41,121 nt of DNA from an uncultured Dysosmobacter sp. (GTDB lineage: Bacteria; Bacillota; Clostridia; Oscillospirales; Oscillospiraceae): NCBI GenBank assembly GCA_934563745.1, contig CAKTHE010000020.1, positions 1-41,121 on the forward strand, in the 5' to 3' direction. The notes below the pieces were generated by a model. The model had not been told where the DNA came from. It saw only the letters and a list, made by a program, of their open reading frames with translations, and made no database searches. Made by a program: the position numbers and the translations under genes. The number at the start of each line of letters is the position of its first letter. Positions within the stretch are counted from its first letter, which is position 1. Shown here piece by piece: positions 1-9,100 of the stretch.

Positions 1-33
1 AATCCTTCCGCTGAGCCGGAAAATAAGAAAAGA

Positions 34-69
34 AGCACCTCCGGACGCTGTCCGGGGGTGCTCCTTTTT
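34..69. terminator. Bidirectional intrinsic terminator
   Basis: A 13-bp stem (34-46 with 50-62, one G:T wobble) and 3-nt loop is followed on the plus strand by CCTTTTTA. On the minus strand it is followed by a T-rich stretch (TTCTTTTCTTATTTTCC). It probably ends an upstream plus-strand gene outside the window and the minus-strand phosphoribosyltransferase transcript. Confidence 0.7.
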
Positions 70-71
70 AT

Positions 72-101
72 AAGGGCGGCCTCCTGCAGGAGGCCGCCCT
101 T
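72..101. repeat. Perfect inverted repeat next to the terminator
   Basis: A perfect 15+15 bp palindrome (arm AAGGGCGGCCTCCTG) lies between the first terminator and the end of the phosphoribosyltransferase gene. It has no clear T-run of its own. It is probably a second hairpin of a double terminator for the minus-strand gene. Confidence 0.6.
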
Positions 102-122
102 TCTGCTGCCTTTCGGCCGTCC

Positions 123-722
123 TCAGTCGTCCAGGACGGGCAGGGTGAACAGGTAATACAGATCCTCCGGGAAGGACGCGCCCTGCTCCACGCCGATGAC
201 CGCATGGGCGGACACCTCGGCTCCGGCGCCGGCAACCAGCTCCCGCAGGGCCTTGGTGGTGCCGCCGCCGCCGAACACGTCATCCACCAGCAGGACCTTC
301 TTGCCCTTGAGGAAGGCGGCGTCATCCGCCGTCAGGGACAGGATCTGGTCCTTGGGCGTCGTGACCGAACGGTAGGACGCCTGAACGGGATTGGCCGCGT
401 CGGCGCTCTTTCTGGCGACGACGGTATGCGTCATCCCGGGATGCTTTTGGGACCAGCGGACCGCGATCGCATGCGCCAGGGCGTTGCTCTTGGAGACAGG
501 GTTCAGGATCGTATCGAACGCAGCGCCGTTTTTCTCAAACATCTCCACCAGGAGGTCCGCCGCGCGCTCGATCAGAGCAAACTGACCCGAAATATCCAGG
601 AACCCGACCCAATGGCCGCTGATCAGCTTAAAGGGCAGATAAAAAATCTCCCCGTCCAAGTCTACCTTCAGGAACCTTTCTTCCGCTTTCTGAACGATCT
701 CCGTATTGATCTTGTTACTCAT
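123..722 (-). CDS. Type I phosphoribosyltransferase (purine/xanthine or adenine PRTase-like)
   Basis: A 199-aa cytosolic protein. The PRPP-binding loop KVLLVDDVFGGGGTTKAL lies near residues 141-158: two acidic residues followed by a glycine/threonine-rich loop, the hallmark of type I phosphoribosyltransferases. Such enzymes transfer a base to PRPP in purine or pyrimidine salvage, or act as regulators that sense PRPP. The N-terminal half (residues 1-60) has no obvious match to hypoxanthine or uracil enzymes, and the arrangement resembles adenine/xanthine PRTase-like proteins; the base cannot be read from the sequence. The ATG at 722 has a GGAGGG site 9 nt upstream and an extended -10 promoter (785-793). 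The gene is monocistronic and ends at paired hairpins (34-101). Confidence 0.8.
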   Translation of the reverse strand: MSNKINTEIVQKAEERFLKVDLDGEIFYLPFKLISGHWVGFLDISGQFALIERAADLLVEMFEKNGAAFDTILNPVSKSNALAHAIAVRWSQKHPGMTHTVVARKSADAANPVQASYRSVTTPKDQILSLTADDAAFLKGKKVLLVDDVFGGGGTTKALRELVAGAGAEVSAHAVIGVEQGASFPEDLYYLFTLPVLDD

Positions 723-784
723 AGTTGCCGTCCCTCCATGAACGCCCCAGCGCCGGCTGTTCGTGCTGGTTTAAAATTGAGGGT

Positions 785-793
785 ATTATAGCA
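785..793 (-). promoter_or_regulatory. Extended -10 promoter of the phosphoribosyltransferase gene
   Basis: Read on the minus strand, TGCTATAAT is a consensus -10 hexamer (785-790) with the TGn extension. No good -35 is seen at 17 bp, as expected for an extended -10 promoter. It predicts a leader of about 55 nt. Confidence 0.65.
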
Positions 794-897
794 TATTCCT
801 TCCGGAATTCCTATCCACAAAATGATGAAAATCATCGTTTTTATTGTTTTTCTGTATGCAGAAAACCCGATTCCGGAAAAATGTCCCCACCGGCCGC

Positions 898-2235
898 TCA
901 GCCCTTACAGAACTTTCTGAAAAGAAGCCCGTTCAAAAGCGCCGCCACGATGTACGCCGTCGCTCCCTCCCCGGTCACCCGGAAGGTCACGATCAGTGCG
1001 GCCGCGGCCAGCAGCGACGGCAAGGCCTTTTGCGCCGTTTTCAGCCCCTTGAGGTTTGCGGCGGCGGACCAGGCCAGCTCGGGGCCGCAGCAGCCGATCA
1101 GCGACGCCGCCAGCGCCAGCAGTTCCAGCAAAAGGCGAAGAAGCCACAGCCGGCCGCCCAGCAGCGCCTCCAGCCATGTAAATGCGGCGCTCAGCGCGGC
1201 CCCGGCCGGGGCCAGCAACATCGTGACCAGGCAGATCCTTCCGTACTTCCTCCGCCGCTCGGCCTGGGCCGTATGCTCCTCCGCCAGGATGCGGGCCTCC
1301 CGCTCCCGGCGCGCCTTGGCCTCCGCCTCCGCCTGCTCCCGGGCTGCCTGCTCCTTCTGCGCCTGGCGCAGCTGCTCCTCCTGCTTGCAGGCGGCTTCCC
1401 GGGCAAGGCCCTCCTGCCGGTGCCGTTCCAGCTTCGCCTGCTGCGCTTCCTCCTGGGCCTTCTGCCGGGCAGTTTCCACTTCCTGGACCTTCTGCTGCAC
1501 CAGTCGGATGGCTTCCAGCGCAAATGCAAGCTGCTCCTTGGCATCCGGCATGCCGGCATCCATCGCCTTTTTCAGCCAGGCGTTGGTCTTCACCACGCTG
1601 TGGGGCGCCCCGTCCCCGGTGGCGTAACGGATCGCCATGCGCAGCTTTTCCTCCGGGCCGCCGATCTCCGCCTCCCGCAGGAACAGTTCCTCCGCCTTGG
1701 CCGGATCCGCCGCAACGCCCCGACCGAGCACATAACAGCTGCCCAGCATCTCCATGGCCTCCGGCATGGCGCAGTCCGCCGCATTGCCCAGCAGCTCCGC
1801 CGCCCGCTCCGGATCCGTATCCCAGCAGCGCTGGGCCAGCAGCAGGCAGGCCTGGGGATGGCCCTGCTTTACCGCCGCGGAAAGATACTCGTCCACGTCG
1901 CTGCCGGCGCCCACGCCGCCGCTTTCCGCCAGATACCGGGCCACCTGATACTGGGCCTCGGCGTCGCCGTCGTCCGCCCGCTCACACCAGTCCGCCAGAT
2001 TCTCTTCCCGCACGGGAGAGAGCGACTGCCCGGGCTGAGGCGTATCCTTCAGCAGCGCCAAAGCCTCCGGGTGGCCCTGGTCCGCCGCCCGGCGCAGCCA
2101 GGCCTCCGCCTGGGCGGGATCCGCCTGGGTGCCGTCGCCCCGCAGATAGCAAAGCCCCAGCTGATACTGGACCTCCGGATCGCCCTGATCCCCCTCCATC
2201 AGATCTTCAAAGCGATCGATCCGTTCCTGTTCCAT
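898..2235 (-). CDS. Sel1-repeat protein with coiled coil and C-terminal membrane segments
   Basis: 445 aa. Residues 1-230 carry about five Sel1-like (TPR-like) repeats with the spacing LG..Y..G.G...D...A..W...AA..G. Residues about 230-335 are a Gln/Glu/Arg/Ala-rich heptad region predicted to form a long coiled coil. Residues about 337-445 contain three or four hydrophobic segments. The protein should be membrane-anchored with its repeats in the cytosol. Sel1 repeats are protein-binding scaffolds, so an adaptor role is inferred, not shown. The N terminus (MEQERIDRFEDLMEGDQ) is nearly identical to that of the upstream Sel1 protein, so the two are tandem paralogues, 27 nt apart. The ATG is preceded by GGGAGGAG. 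This is the last gene of the kinase/phosphatase operon, and no clear terminator follows it. Confidence 0.85.
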   Translation of the reverse strand: MEQERIDRFEDLMEGDQGDPEVQYQLGLCYLRGDGTQADPAQAEAWLRRAADQGHPEALALLKDTPQPGQSLSPVREENLADWCERADDGDAEAQYQVARYLAESGGVGAGSDVDEYLSAAVKQGHPQACLLLAQRCWDTDPERAAELLGNAADCAMPEAMEMLGSCYVLGRGVAADPAKAEELFLREAEIGGPEEKLRMAIRYATGDGAPHSVVKTNAWLKKAMDAGMPDAKEQLAFALEAIRLVQQKVQEVETARQKAQEEAQQAKLERHRQEGLAREAACKQEEQLRQAQKEQAAREQAEAEAKARREREARILAEEHTAQAERRRKYGRICLVTMLLAPAGAALSAAFTWLEALLGGRLWLLRLLLELLALAASLIGCCGPELAWSAAANLKGLKTAQKALPSLLAAAALIVTFRVTGEGATAYIVAALLNGLLFRKFCKG

Positions 2236-2262
2236 GTCGCTCCTCCCTCTCGTTTCCCGGCC

Positions 2263-4584
2263 TTACAGATGGCCGCTGGTTCTCAGATTCTGCAGGTATT
2301 GACGGGCCATGGTGTGGCCCTGGTCTGCCGCCTTGCGCAGCCAGACCTCCGCCTGGGCAGGGTCCTTGGGAACGCCCCGGCCCATGAAATAGGCCGCTCC
2401 CAGATTGCACTGCGCCGGCGCATTGCCCCGGTCCGCCGCCTTGCGGTACCACTCCGCCGCCTGGGCAAAATTCTTGGGAACGCCCAGGCCGTTTTCATAG
2501 CACCAGCCCAGGTTGCACATGGCACCCTCATGACCGGCATCCGCCGCCTTGCGGTACCACGCCGCCGCCTGGGCATAGTCCCGCACGGTGCCCTTCCCTT
2601 CGGCATAGCACCAGCCCAAGTCATATAAGGATTCAATCAGGCCCTGCTCCGCCGCCTTGCGGAACAGGGAGAACGCCTGTTCAAAGTCCTGCTCAACGCC
2701 CCGGCCGTTCATATAGCACCAGCCCAGGCGCCGCTGGCCGGGCGCCCAGCCCCGCTCGGCCGAGCGCTGATACCACGCCACCGCCTGGACAGGGTCCCTC
2801 TCGACACCACAGCCGTTTTCATAACACACACCCAGGAATTTCTGCGCCTTGGCGCTGCCCTGCTCCGCCGCACGGCGGTACCATGCCGCCGCCTGGGCCG
2901 GGTCCCGGGCGATGCCCCGGCCGCCTTCACAGCAGAGGCCCAGATTCGCCTGGGCATCGGCCCAGCCCTGCTCTGCCGCGCGCCGATACCAGGCCACGGC
3001 CTGGGCCGGATCCTTCTCGACGCCCTCGCCGTTCTCGCAGCAAATCCCCAGATTGTTCTGGGCCGCGGCCATTCCCTGCTCCGCCGCCTTGCGGAACCAG
3101 GCGGCCGCCTGGACCGGATCCTTGGGAACGCCCCAGCCGCGGCCGCAGCAGATCCCCATCTCGTTCTGCGCGGGCGGATACCCGTTTTCCGCCGCACGGC
3201 GGTACCACTCTGCCGCCTCGGCAGGGTCCCCGGCCGCGCAGCCGCGCTTGATCAGGCCGGCCAGATTGTACTGGCCCAGCCGATAGCCGTTTTCGGCCGA
3301 CGCACGGTAGCATTGGGCCGCCTGGGCAAGGTCCACCTCGACGCCCACGCCGTTTTCATAGCACCAGCCCAGGTCATTCTGGGCCTCCTCGTCCCCGTTC
3401 TCCGCCGCCTTGACATACCACTCGATCGCCGCCGCGGGATCAGCCTCCACGCCCTGTCCCAGGCGCAGGTTGGTGGCCAGCCGCTGCTGCGCGGTGGCAT
3501 GGCCCTGCTCCGCCGCCTTACGGAACCACTCGTTCGCCTTGGCGAAGTCCTGCTCAACGCCGTCGCCTTCCATGTAATAGCCGCCGACCCGGTACTGCGC
3601 CGCCGCGGCGCCGCCCTCTGCCCCGCGGAAAAACCATTCCGCGGCGCCGGCGGGGTCCGGATCCATGCCCATGCCGTTTTCCATGAACACGCCCAGATTC
3701 GCCTGGGCCATCGCAAAGCCCTGTTCCGCCGCCTTGCGGAACCAGATCACCGCCTTGGAAAGGTCCTGCTCCAGCTTCTCGCCGGCATAGTATTCATACC
3801 CCAGCTGATTCTGCGCCCCGGCGTCGCCGGCCTCCGCCTGGGCAACCAGCTCTTCGATTTCGGACTTTGCCGCGTCAAAGCGCTCCTGCACGTTCTCCGC
3901 ACCGGCCTTTTTCGCCCGGTTGAGCCAGGCCATGGCCCGGACCCGGCTCTGCGCCACGCCGTCGCCCCGGCGATAGCGAATGGCCAGGGTCAGCTTCTCC
4001 TCCGGTCCGCCGGCCTCCGCCGCCTTGCAGAACCATTCCTCCGCCTGGGCAAGGTCCTGCTCCACCCCGTGTCCCGCAGCGTAGCATTCGCCCAAAAGCT
4101 CCATCGCCTCCGGCAGTGCGCAGTCCGCCGCGTTGCCCAGCAGCTCCACCGCCCGTTCCGGATCCTGATCCCACTTCTTCCGGGCCAGCAGCAGGCACGC
4201 CTGGGGATGGCCCTGCTCCACCGCCGCAGAGAGATACTCCTCCACGTCGCCTGCCGCGTCGGGATAGTCCGCGTCCAGGAAGAACTTCGCCACCTGATAC
4301 TGGGCCTCGGCGTCGCCGTCGTCCGCCCGCTCGCACCAGTCCAGCAAATTCTCTTCCGTAATGGGACACAGCTGCTCTTCCTGCGGCTGCGCCTGCGCAA
4401 GCAGTGCCGCCGCCTCCGGATGGCCCTGATCAGCAGCCCGGCGCAGCCAGGTCTGAGCCAGCTGCCCATCCCGGTCCGTCCCGTCCCCCCGCAGGTAGCA
4501 AAGTCCCAGCTGATACTGGACCTCCGGGTCATTCTGATCCGATTCCATCAGTTCTTCAAAACGATCGATCCGTTCCTGTTCCAT
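2263..4584 (-). CDS. Large Sel1-repeat scaffold protein (about 19 repeats)
   Basis: 773 aa, built almost wholly of Sel1-like repeats. About five diverged units occupy residues 1-230, followed by 14 regular 35-36-residue units of the form AQ.NLG.CYENG.GV..D.AQA..WYRKAAEQG. There is no signal peptide or membrane segment, so it is a soluble alpha-solenoid likely to assemble protein partners. The ATG at 4584 is chosen because it has AAGGAG 8 nt upstream and gives the same N terminus as the paralogue at 898-2235; an in-frame upstream ATG at 4650 lacks this support. It lies 84 nt after the PP2C gene and 27 nt before the second Sel1 gene, in one operon. Its partner is unknown; the kinase, vWA protein and phosphatase are obvious candidates. 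Confidence 0.88.
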   Translation of the reverse strand: MEQERIDRFEELMESDQNDPEVQYQLGLCYLRGDGTDRDGQLAQTWLRRAADQGHPEAAALLAQAQPQEEQLCPITEENLLDWCERADDGDAEAQYQVAKFFLDADYPDAAGDVEEYLSAAVEQGHPQACLLLARKKWDQDPERAVELLGNAADCALPEAMELLGECYAAGHGVEQDLAQAEEWFCKAAEAGGPEEKLTLAIRYRRGDGVAQSRVRAMAWLNRAKKAGAENVQERFDAAKSEIEELVAQAEAGDAGAQNQLGYEYYAGEKLEQDLSKAVIWFRKAAEQGFAMAQANLGVFMENGMGMDPDPAGAAEWFFRGAEGGAAAAQYRVGGYYMEGDGVEQDFAKANEWFRKAAEQGHATAQQRLATNLRLGQGVEADPAAAIEWYVKAAENGDEEAQNDLGWCYENGVGVEVDLAQAAQCYRASAENGYRLGQYNLAGLIKRGCAAGDPAEAAEWYRRAAENGYPPAQNEMGICCGRGWGVPKDPVQAAAWFRKAAEQGMAAAQNNLGICCENGEGVEKDPAQAVAWYRRAAEQGWADAQANLGLCCEGGRGIARDPAQAAAWYRRAAEQGSAKAQKFLGVCYENGCGVERDPVQAVAWYQRSAERGWAPGQRRLGWCYMNGRGVEQDFEQAFSLFRKAAEQGLIESLYDLGWCYAEGKGTVRDYAQAAAWYRKAADAGHEGAMCNLGWCYENGLGVPKNFAQAAEWYRKAADRGNAPAQCNLGAAYFMGRGVPKDPAQAEVWLRKAADQGHTMARQYLQNLRTSGHL
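2290..3830 (-). repeat. Tandem 105-108-bp coding repeats (Sel1 units)
   Basis: Fourteen consecutive units of 35-36 codons lie inside the large Sel1 gene. Neighbouring units share DNA-level blocks such as GCCGCCTTGCGG and CCCAGATT at the same phase. This indicates growth by unequal crossing-over and makes the stretch prone to copy-number change and misassembly. Confidence 0.75.
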
Positions 4585-4668
4585 ACCTGTGTCTCCTTGT
4601 CTTTTTTGTACACTCCGAGTATAAGGCCCGCTTTGGGCCCGGATTTTCAAAAACGGTAGAAACCGCGC

Positions 4669-5403
4669 TCAATCCTCCGCCCCCTGCTCCCAGGCCACGG
4701 CGATCAGGCTCAGATCATCGTCGCTGCGGCGGGAAAAGGTCTTCTCCATATGGGCTGCCAGCGCCTGATCCACCACCTGGGGGTCGCCCTCGTGAAGCCA
4801 TTGAGCGATCCGGCCGCAGGCCGGGGCCGGGGACCCGTCAAAACGGCGGTACAGACTCTCCGCCATGCCGTCGCTCATCAAAAGCGCCGTGCCCTCCGGC
4901 GGCAGCGTGCCCCGGTATACGCGCAGATGCTCCGCCGCATCCGCTCCGGTGAGGAAATAGGTCTCACTGAGCGTATCGCCGTTTTCCGGAGTGCTGAGCA
5001 CCCGGCTCTCTGCATCGGACAGCACGATCACTCCGTCGCCGATGTGCCCGGCCAGGAACCGGCCGTCCCGATGGGCGGCGAAGAAAAGCAGCGTACAGGC
5101 CAGCTCCCGCAGGGGAAGCGTCTCCCGGGAAAGCTCCGCCAGGCACTGCTCCATCAGCTCCGCACGCAGGGCCTCATCCGAAAGCGCCCACAGCGCGTCA
5201 AAGCGGCTGCTCAGCAGTCGGGCGGCAAAGGCCGTTGCGCAGGCCGCGCCCACCTCACTGTGGGCCCGGCTGCCCGCCCCATCCGCCAGAGCCGCGCACA
5301 CGGCCCGGTCCGTCCGGGCAAAGGCCGTCCGGTCCTGACAGGGACTGCCCGCCGCCCGATGGAAGCGGCCGGCATAAACGGCGCTGCTTGCCTCAAATTC
5401 CAT
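4669..5403 (-). CDS. PP2C-family Ser/Thr protein phosphatase
   Basis: 244 aa, a compact PP2C/SpoIIE-type fold. Metal-binding and signature motifs occur in the family order: CQDR (D24), LADGAGS (D41, G42), GHIGDGVI, LLMSDGM and a final DDDLSL. These Asp residues coordinate the two Mn2+/Mg2+ ions that activate water for phosphoester hydrolysis. It should dephosphorylate Ser/Thr residues in the cytosol, most simply the products of the kinase encoded two genes upstream. It follows the vWA gene by 11 nt with an AGGAGG site, and the kinase, vWA, phosphatase gene order matches the TerY-P triad known from tellurite-type stress operons. No regulatory domain is fused to it. Confidence 0.9.
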   Translation of the reverse strand: MEFEASSAVYAGRFHRAAGSPCQDRTAFARTDRAVCAALADGAGSRAHSEVGAACATAFAARLLSSRFDALWALSDEALRAELMEQCLAELSRETLPLRELACTLLFFAAHRDGRFLAGHIGDGVIVLSDAESRVLSTPENGDTLSETYFLTGADAAEHLRVYRGTLPPEGTALLMSDGMAESLYRRFDGSPAPACGRIAQWLHEGDPQVVDQALAAHMEKTFSRRSDDDLSLIAVAWEQGAED

Positions 5404-5414
5404 GGGCGCCTCCT

Positions 5415-6170
5415 TTATTCCTTACGTTCCAGCACTTCGCCCCAGGTGGTCTCCGGCTCGTAAAGAGCCTCCTCCCCCGGCAGGGAAAGCGTGGTTTTCT
5501 GAATGCTGCGGCTGAGCCAGCCGAAAAAGGCGTTGAACTTCAGGTCCCGCAGATACTGGACCTTTCCGTCCGGAGACAGCTTCATCAGCGATGCGCATTC
5601 CACCCGGGACTCGTCGCCCACCGTAATGCACAAAACCTTCAGATGCTTGGCGTCGCTCTCCTCTTTCAGCAGGGCGGCCGTCCGTTCCAGCTCCTTGGGT
5701 GCGGCGGTCTCGTCCCCGTCGCCGATAAGGATCAGCCAGGGGCGGTTGTAATTGATCCCGTTGTCGCTGTAGCGGCGCTTGCGGCGCTCAAAGTTTTCCA
5801 GCGCCGTATCCACCGCATCCAGCAGCGGGGTGGCCCCCTCCGCCGTCATGGGCGGAATGGTCTGATACTGCTCCGGCGGTGCAAAGTCGTGGACCACCCG
5901 GGCCATCGTCCCGCCGTAGCTGATCAGGCACAGCTCCACCGACTGGCTGGCGATCAGATCGGCGGCCATATCCGTGCAGAACTCCTGCAGCCCCTCCAGC
6001 ACCCGCTCCAGCCGCCGCTCCTGCCGCATGGAATAGGAACAATCCACACAGATCGTGATGGGGGTGCGCTGCTGGGGGTTCTGGGCCAGCGATTCTTCGT
6101 TCAGGTCATATTCCTCCACGGATTCTACCGGATATTTTCCCTTTTCCTCGGACACCCGTTTTTTGAACAT
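5415..6170 (-). CDS. TerY-like von Willebrand factor A domain protein
   Basis: 251 aa. A vWA domain spans about residues 36-220 with a complete MIDAS metal site: DCSYS (D43, S45, S47), the Thr of GATPLLDA, and the Asp of LIGDGDET. vWA domains with intact MIDAS bind ligands through Mg2+. The first 35 residues are charged and probably disordered. There is no signal peptide, so the protein is cytosolic. TerY-type vWA proteins are known to sit beside a kinase and a PP2C phosphatase, and that is exactly the context here (23 nt after the kinase, 11 nt before the phosphatase). It probably acts as the metal-dependent adaptor or substrate of the pair. The ATG has a GGAG site 7 nt upstream. Confidence 0.88.
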   Translation of the reverse strand: MFKKRVSEEKGKYPVESVEEYDLNEESLAQNPQQRTPITICVDCSYSMRQERRLERVLEGLQEFCTDMAADLIASQSVELCLISYGGTMARVVHDFAPPEQYQTIPPMTAEGATPLLDAVDTALENFERRKRRYSDNGINYNRPWLILIGDGDETAAPKELERTAALLKEESDAKHLKVLCITVGDESRVECASLMKLSPDGKVQYLRDLKFNAFFGWLSRSIQKTTLSLPGEEALYEPETTWGEVLERKE

Positions 6171-6193
6171 TCCACTTCTCCTTCCGGCTTATC

Positions 6194-9100
6194 TCAGCCC
6201 TGACGGTTTTTTCTGCGTTTTTCGATGCACGCCGGGCACAGCACCGGCCGGCCGGCCGCGTGCAGCTGCTCGATCTTGCTGCGGTGGGTGCGGAATATGC
6301 TTTTGCAGCCCTCGCCCTCACAGGTGACCCGGGGAAATTCCTGCTCAAAGCACTCCGGGCACAGAAGGTCCTTGGGATCGATCCTGCGGCCCTCTGCGCG
6401 CTCCCGCTTCTCCTCATACGTCTTGCCGCAGCGACTGCAGGTCAGGTGCACCGTCGCACAGTCGGGGCAGTAAAGCGGGCGCTTGTCCCGCACCCGTTCC
6501 TGCCATTCCGAGACACGGATCTCAAACGACGCTCCGCAGCGCTCGCAGTACTGATTCACCGTGCGCCGGCGGTAGTTCTTCAGGATCTCCCAGTGGGTGC
6601 CGCACAGGATCGGCTCTCCCCGCTCCTTCCGCCGCTGGTACGTGTCCGCGTCCATGTTAAAGCTGACGCCGCAGCGCTCGCAGGTCAGGTGCACCATGGG
6701 CGTGGTGTCCTCACCGTCCCGACCGGTCGTCTCCTTATAGTCCGTGGGGAAGAGCTGGTTGCTGCTGTGGCCCTGCTCGATCCGGCGCAGATACTCCCGC
6801 AAAACGCCGCTCCACTCCTCGGCGGTGCAGCGCCGCACGCCGGTGAAGGCGTTGAAAAAGGCGGTTTTGACCTGATAGGTCGTATTGCTCCACATCTGCC
6901 GCCACAGGCCCACCGGAGCCCGGACGCTGGAGCGGGCATCCGTTCCGGCGCCCTCGCTTCCGGAGTACGGATAGGGGAAGGCGCCGGCCAGGATAGCCTG
7001 CTCCACATCGTTCTGGTCCGAGTTGGAGCTTTCGTAGGGCAGCTTGCCCAGCATGACGATGCCGAACAGCAGCACCGCCATGGAATACCGCTCATGCTCA
7101 ACGGTCCGCAGATAGCTGTAGCTCTCCTGCCCGGAGGCCCGGTTGCGCCGGACGACCTCCGGCGGGGTATAGGCCAGCACGCCCACCGGGCAGGCATAGT
7201 CACCGAACTGATAGCTGTCGCAGTCCACAAAATAGACGCGGCCGTTTTGCTGGACCAGGATGTTATAGGGATTGACGTCTCCCATCAGGATGCCCCGGCG
7301 GTGCATGGCGGCAAAAATCTCCGCCACGCTGCCCGCCACGCGGACCACATCCGCCCGGCTCCAGTTCAGCTTGCGCATCACCGCGGGGAAGAAAACCGAC
7401 CGGGCCAGCTGTTCGCCCTCCGCCTTGGGCATCAGGAAGCCCACCCATGCGCCGTCCTCGTTGTAAAGCAGCGCCTGGGGCCAGCACAGCCCCGGGATCC
7501 CGGGATCCGCGGAAACCATTTTTGTCAGCTTGTCCCGGCGCTGGGGCGTCAGGCATTTTGCAAAATAAATCTTGGCCACCGCGCCGGCGGGATCCCCGGT
7601 GGTATAGATCGTACCCTCGCCGCCCTGCCCCAACTGTCTGCCCAGGTGCAGGGTACGCTCCGTTCCGCCGCAGCGGACCGTCACGGCGTCGCCGGCACCG
7701 GGGATCCGGACCGGGCGGGAACGCTGCTGCGCAGCCGGCGCCGCTGCCGCGGAATCCGCCGGTGCCGGCGGATGCGGGGCCGCCTGGGCGGGTGCGGCCG
7801 CCGTCAACGGCCGGGAGGGGCCCTCGGGTCCCGGGTCCGCAGGATGGGCCGGTGCCGCCTGCCGAAGGGGCTCAGCCGCCTCCGGCGGCATGGACGGCGC
7901 ACTGCCCGCGCTCTGCGCCGGGGCTGCGGGGACAGGTCGGGCACCCGACTCCGCCTGGGCCGGCTTTCTGTCCGTCAGCATCTGCTGCCACAGCTCCCGG
8001 CAGGGCCGATAGATCCACAGGCTGTCATCCAGCGTGGGTTTGGCCACCACGGCGTTGCGGCTGTAGACCCGGCTCAGCTCCGCGGCCAGCCGGCGGTCCA
8101 TGGTCAGCACCAAAAAGCGCACGCCGGGATTCCGCTCGATGGTGCGGCGAATGTTCTCATAGGAGTAGGCCCCGGGCAGCGGGCTGGCCACCACCTCCAG
8201 GCACTTGCGCTCCCGCAGGTAGCGCAGGGCCTTGACGGCGTTTTTCAGCTCCTGATGCTCCTGCACCCGGGCCGCCTGCATGGTCTCCAGCTCCTCCTCG
8301 CGGAAGCGCTGGCGCAGATCGGCAAGCTCCACCGGCGTATACGGGCGGGTCGCCCGAAACCGGCGCAGCAGTGACGCCGACACGGACTCATCCAGCGGCA
8401 GCCGCTCCTTCCGGGCCAGCAGCCGCGGCACCAGGCACTGATACAGCAGGTGCACGCCGGCATCGGAGAGAAAGACGCTCTCATCCGCCAGCGGGACAAA
8501 ACCGCCGAGCAATGCATCCAGCGTCTCCGCCGAGGCCGTCAGGGCCGGTCCCCGGCTTGCCCGCAGGACCTGCGCCGTCTTTCTGGAAAGGGGCTTCCAC
8601 ACGGGCTGCTCCAGCCGGTCCGGTGCGGTCCAGTCCGCCTCGTCCACTGCCGGCACATGCTTTTCCGCGGTCCGGATCGCCTCCGCCGCCGTGGCGGCCG
8701 GGGCCGTGTGCAGCAGGGCAGCCACGCTGGGCGCGCAGCGCAGCTTGGTCATCAGCAGAGATTCGCTGGGCTCCCGGTAGATCTGGCCGTCGGACTCCGT
8801 CAAATTCAGAAATTCCACCGCCTGGCGCAGCGCCCGGCGCTGCTCCTCATTCAGGCCGTCCGGTGCAAAAAACAGCTGGCAGCCCACCTCCTCCAGGCTG
8901 ATGGGCGGCGTGCCGAAGCGCTCCTGATACTGCCGGTCCACCTGCTTCCAGTAGGCGTCCAGCGGCGTAAGCCCCGGAATGGTCACGTTCTTGCGGCGGA
9001 TCGGCTCCGTCAGAGCCTTCAGCGTCCGGATCGTCCGCTGCACCTTGTCCAGCGTGATGGTGCCGATCACCTCGCGGGAATCGTGGGCAAAGTCGTTGCG

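Noticed and set aside
844..2628. Long open frame opposite the Sel1 genes (also 3313-4659, 6260-8374, 8450-9919, 10618-12147)
   Set aside because: Antisense frames kept open by high GC and repeat composition; Arg/Pro/His/Leu-rich, no ribosome sites, no domains, and fully overlapped by well-supported genes.
2290..3830. Regular repeats considered as a CRISPR array or minisatellite
   Set aside because: The period is 105-108 bp, units are in-frame and diverged at third positions, and they encode Sel1 motifs; there are no constant repeats with unique spacers.
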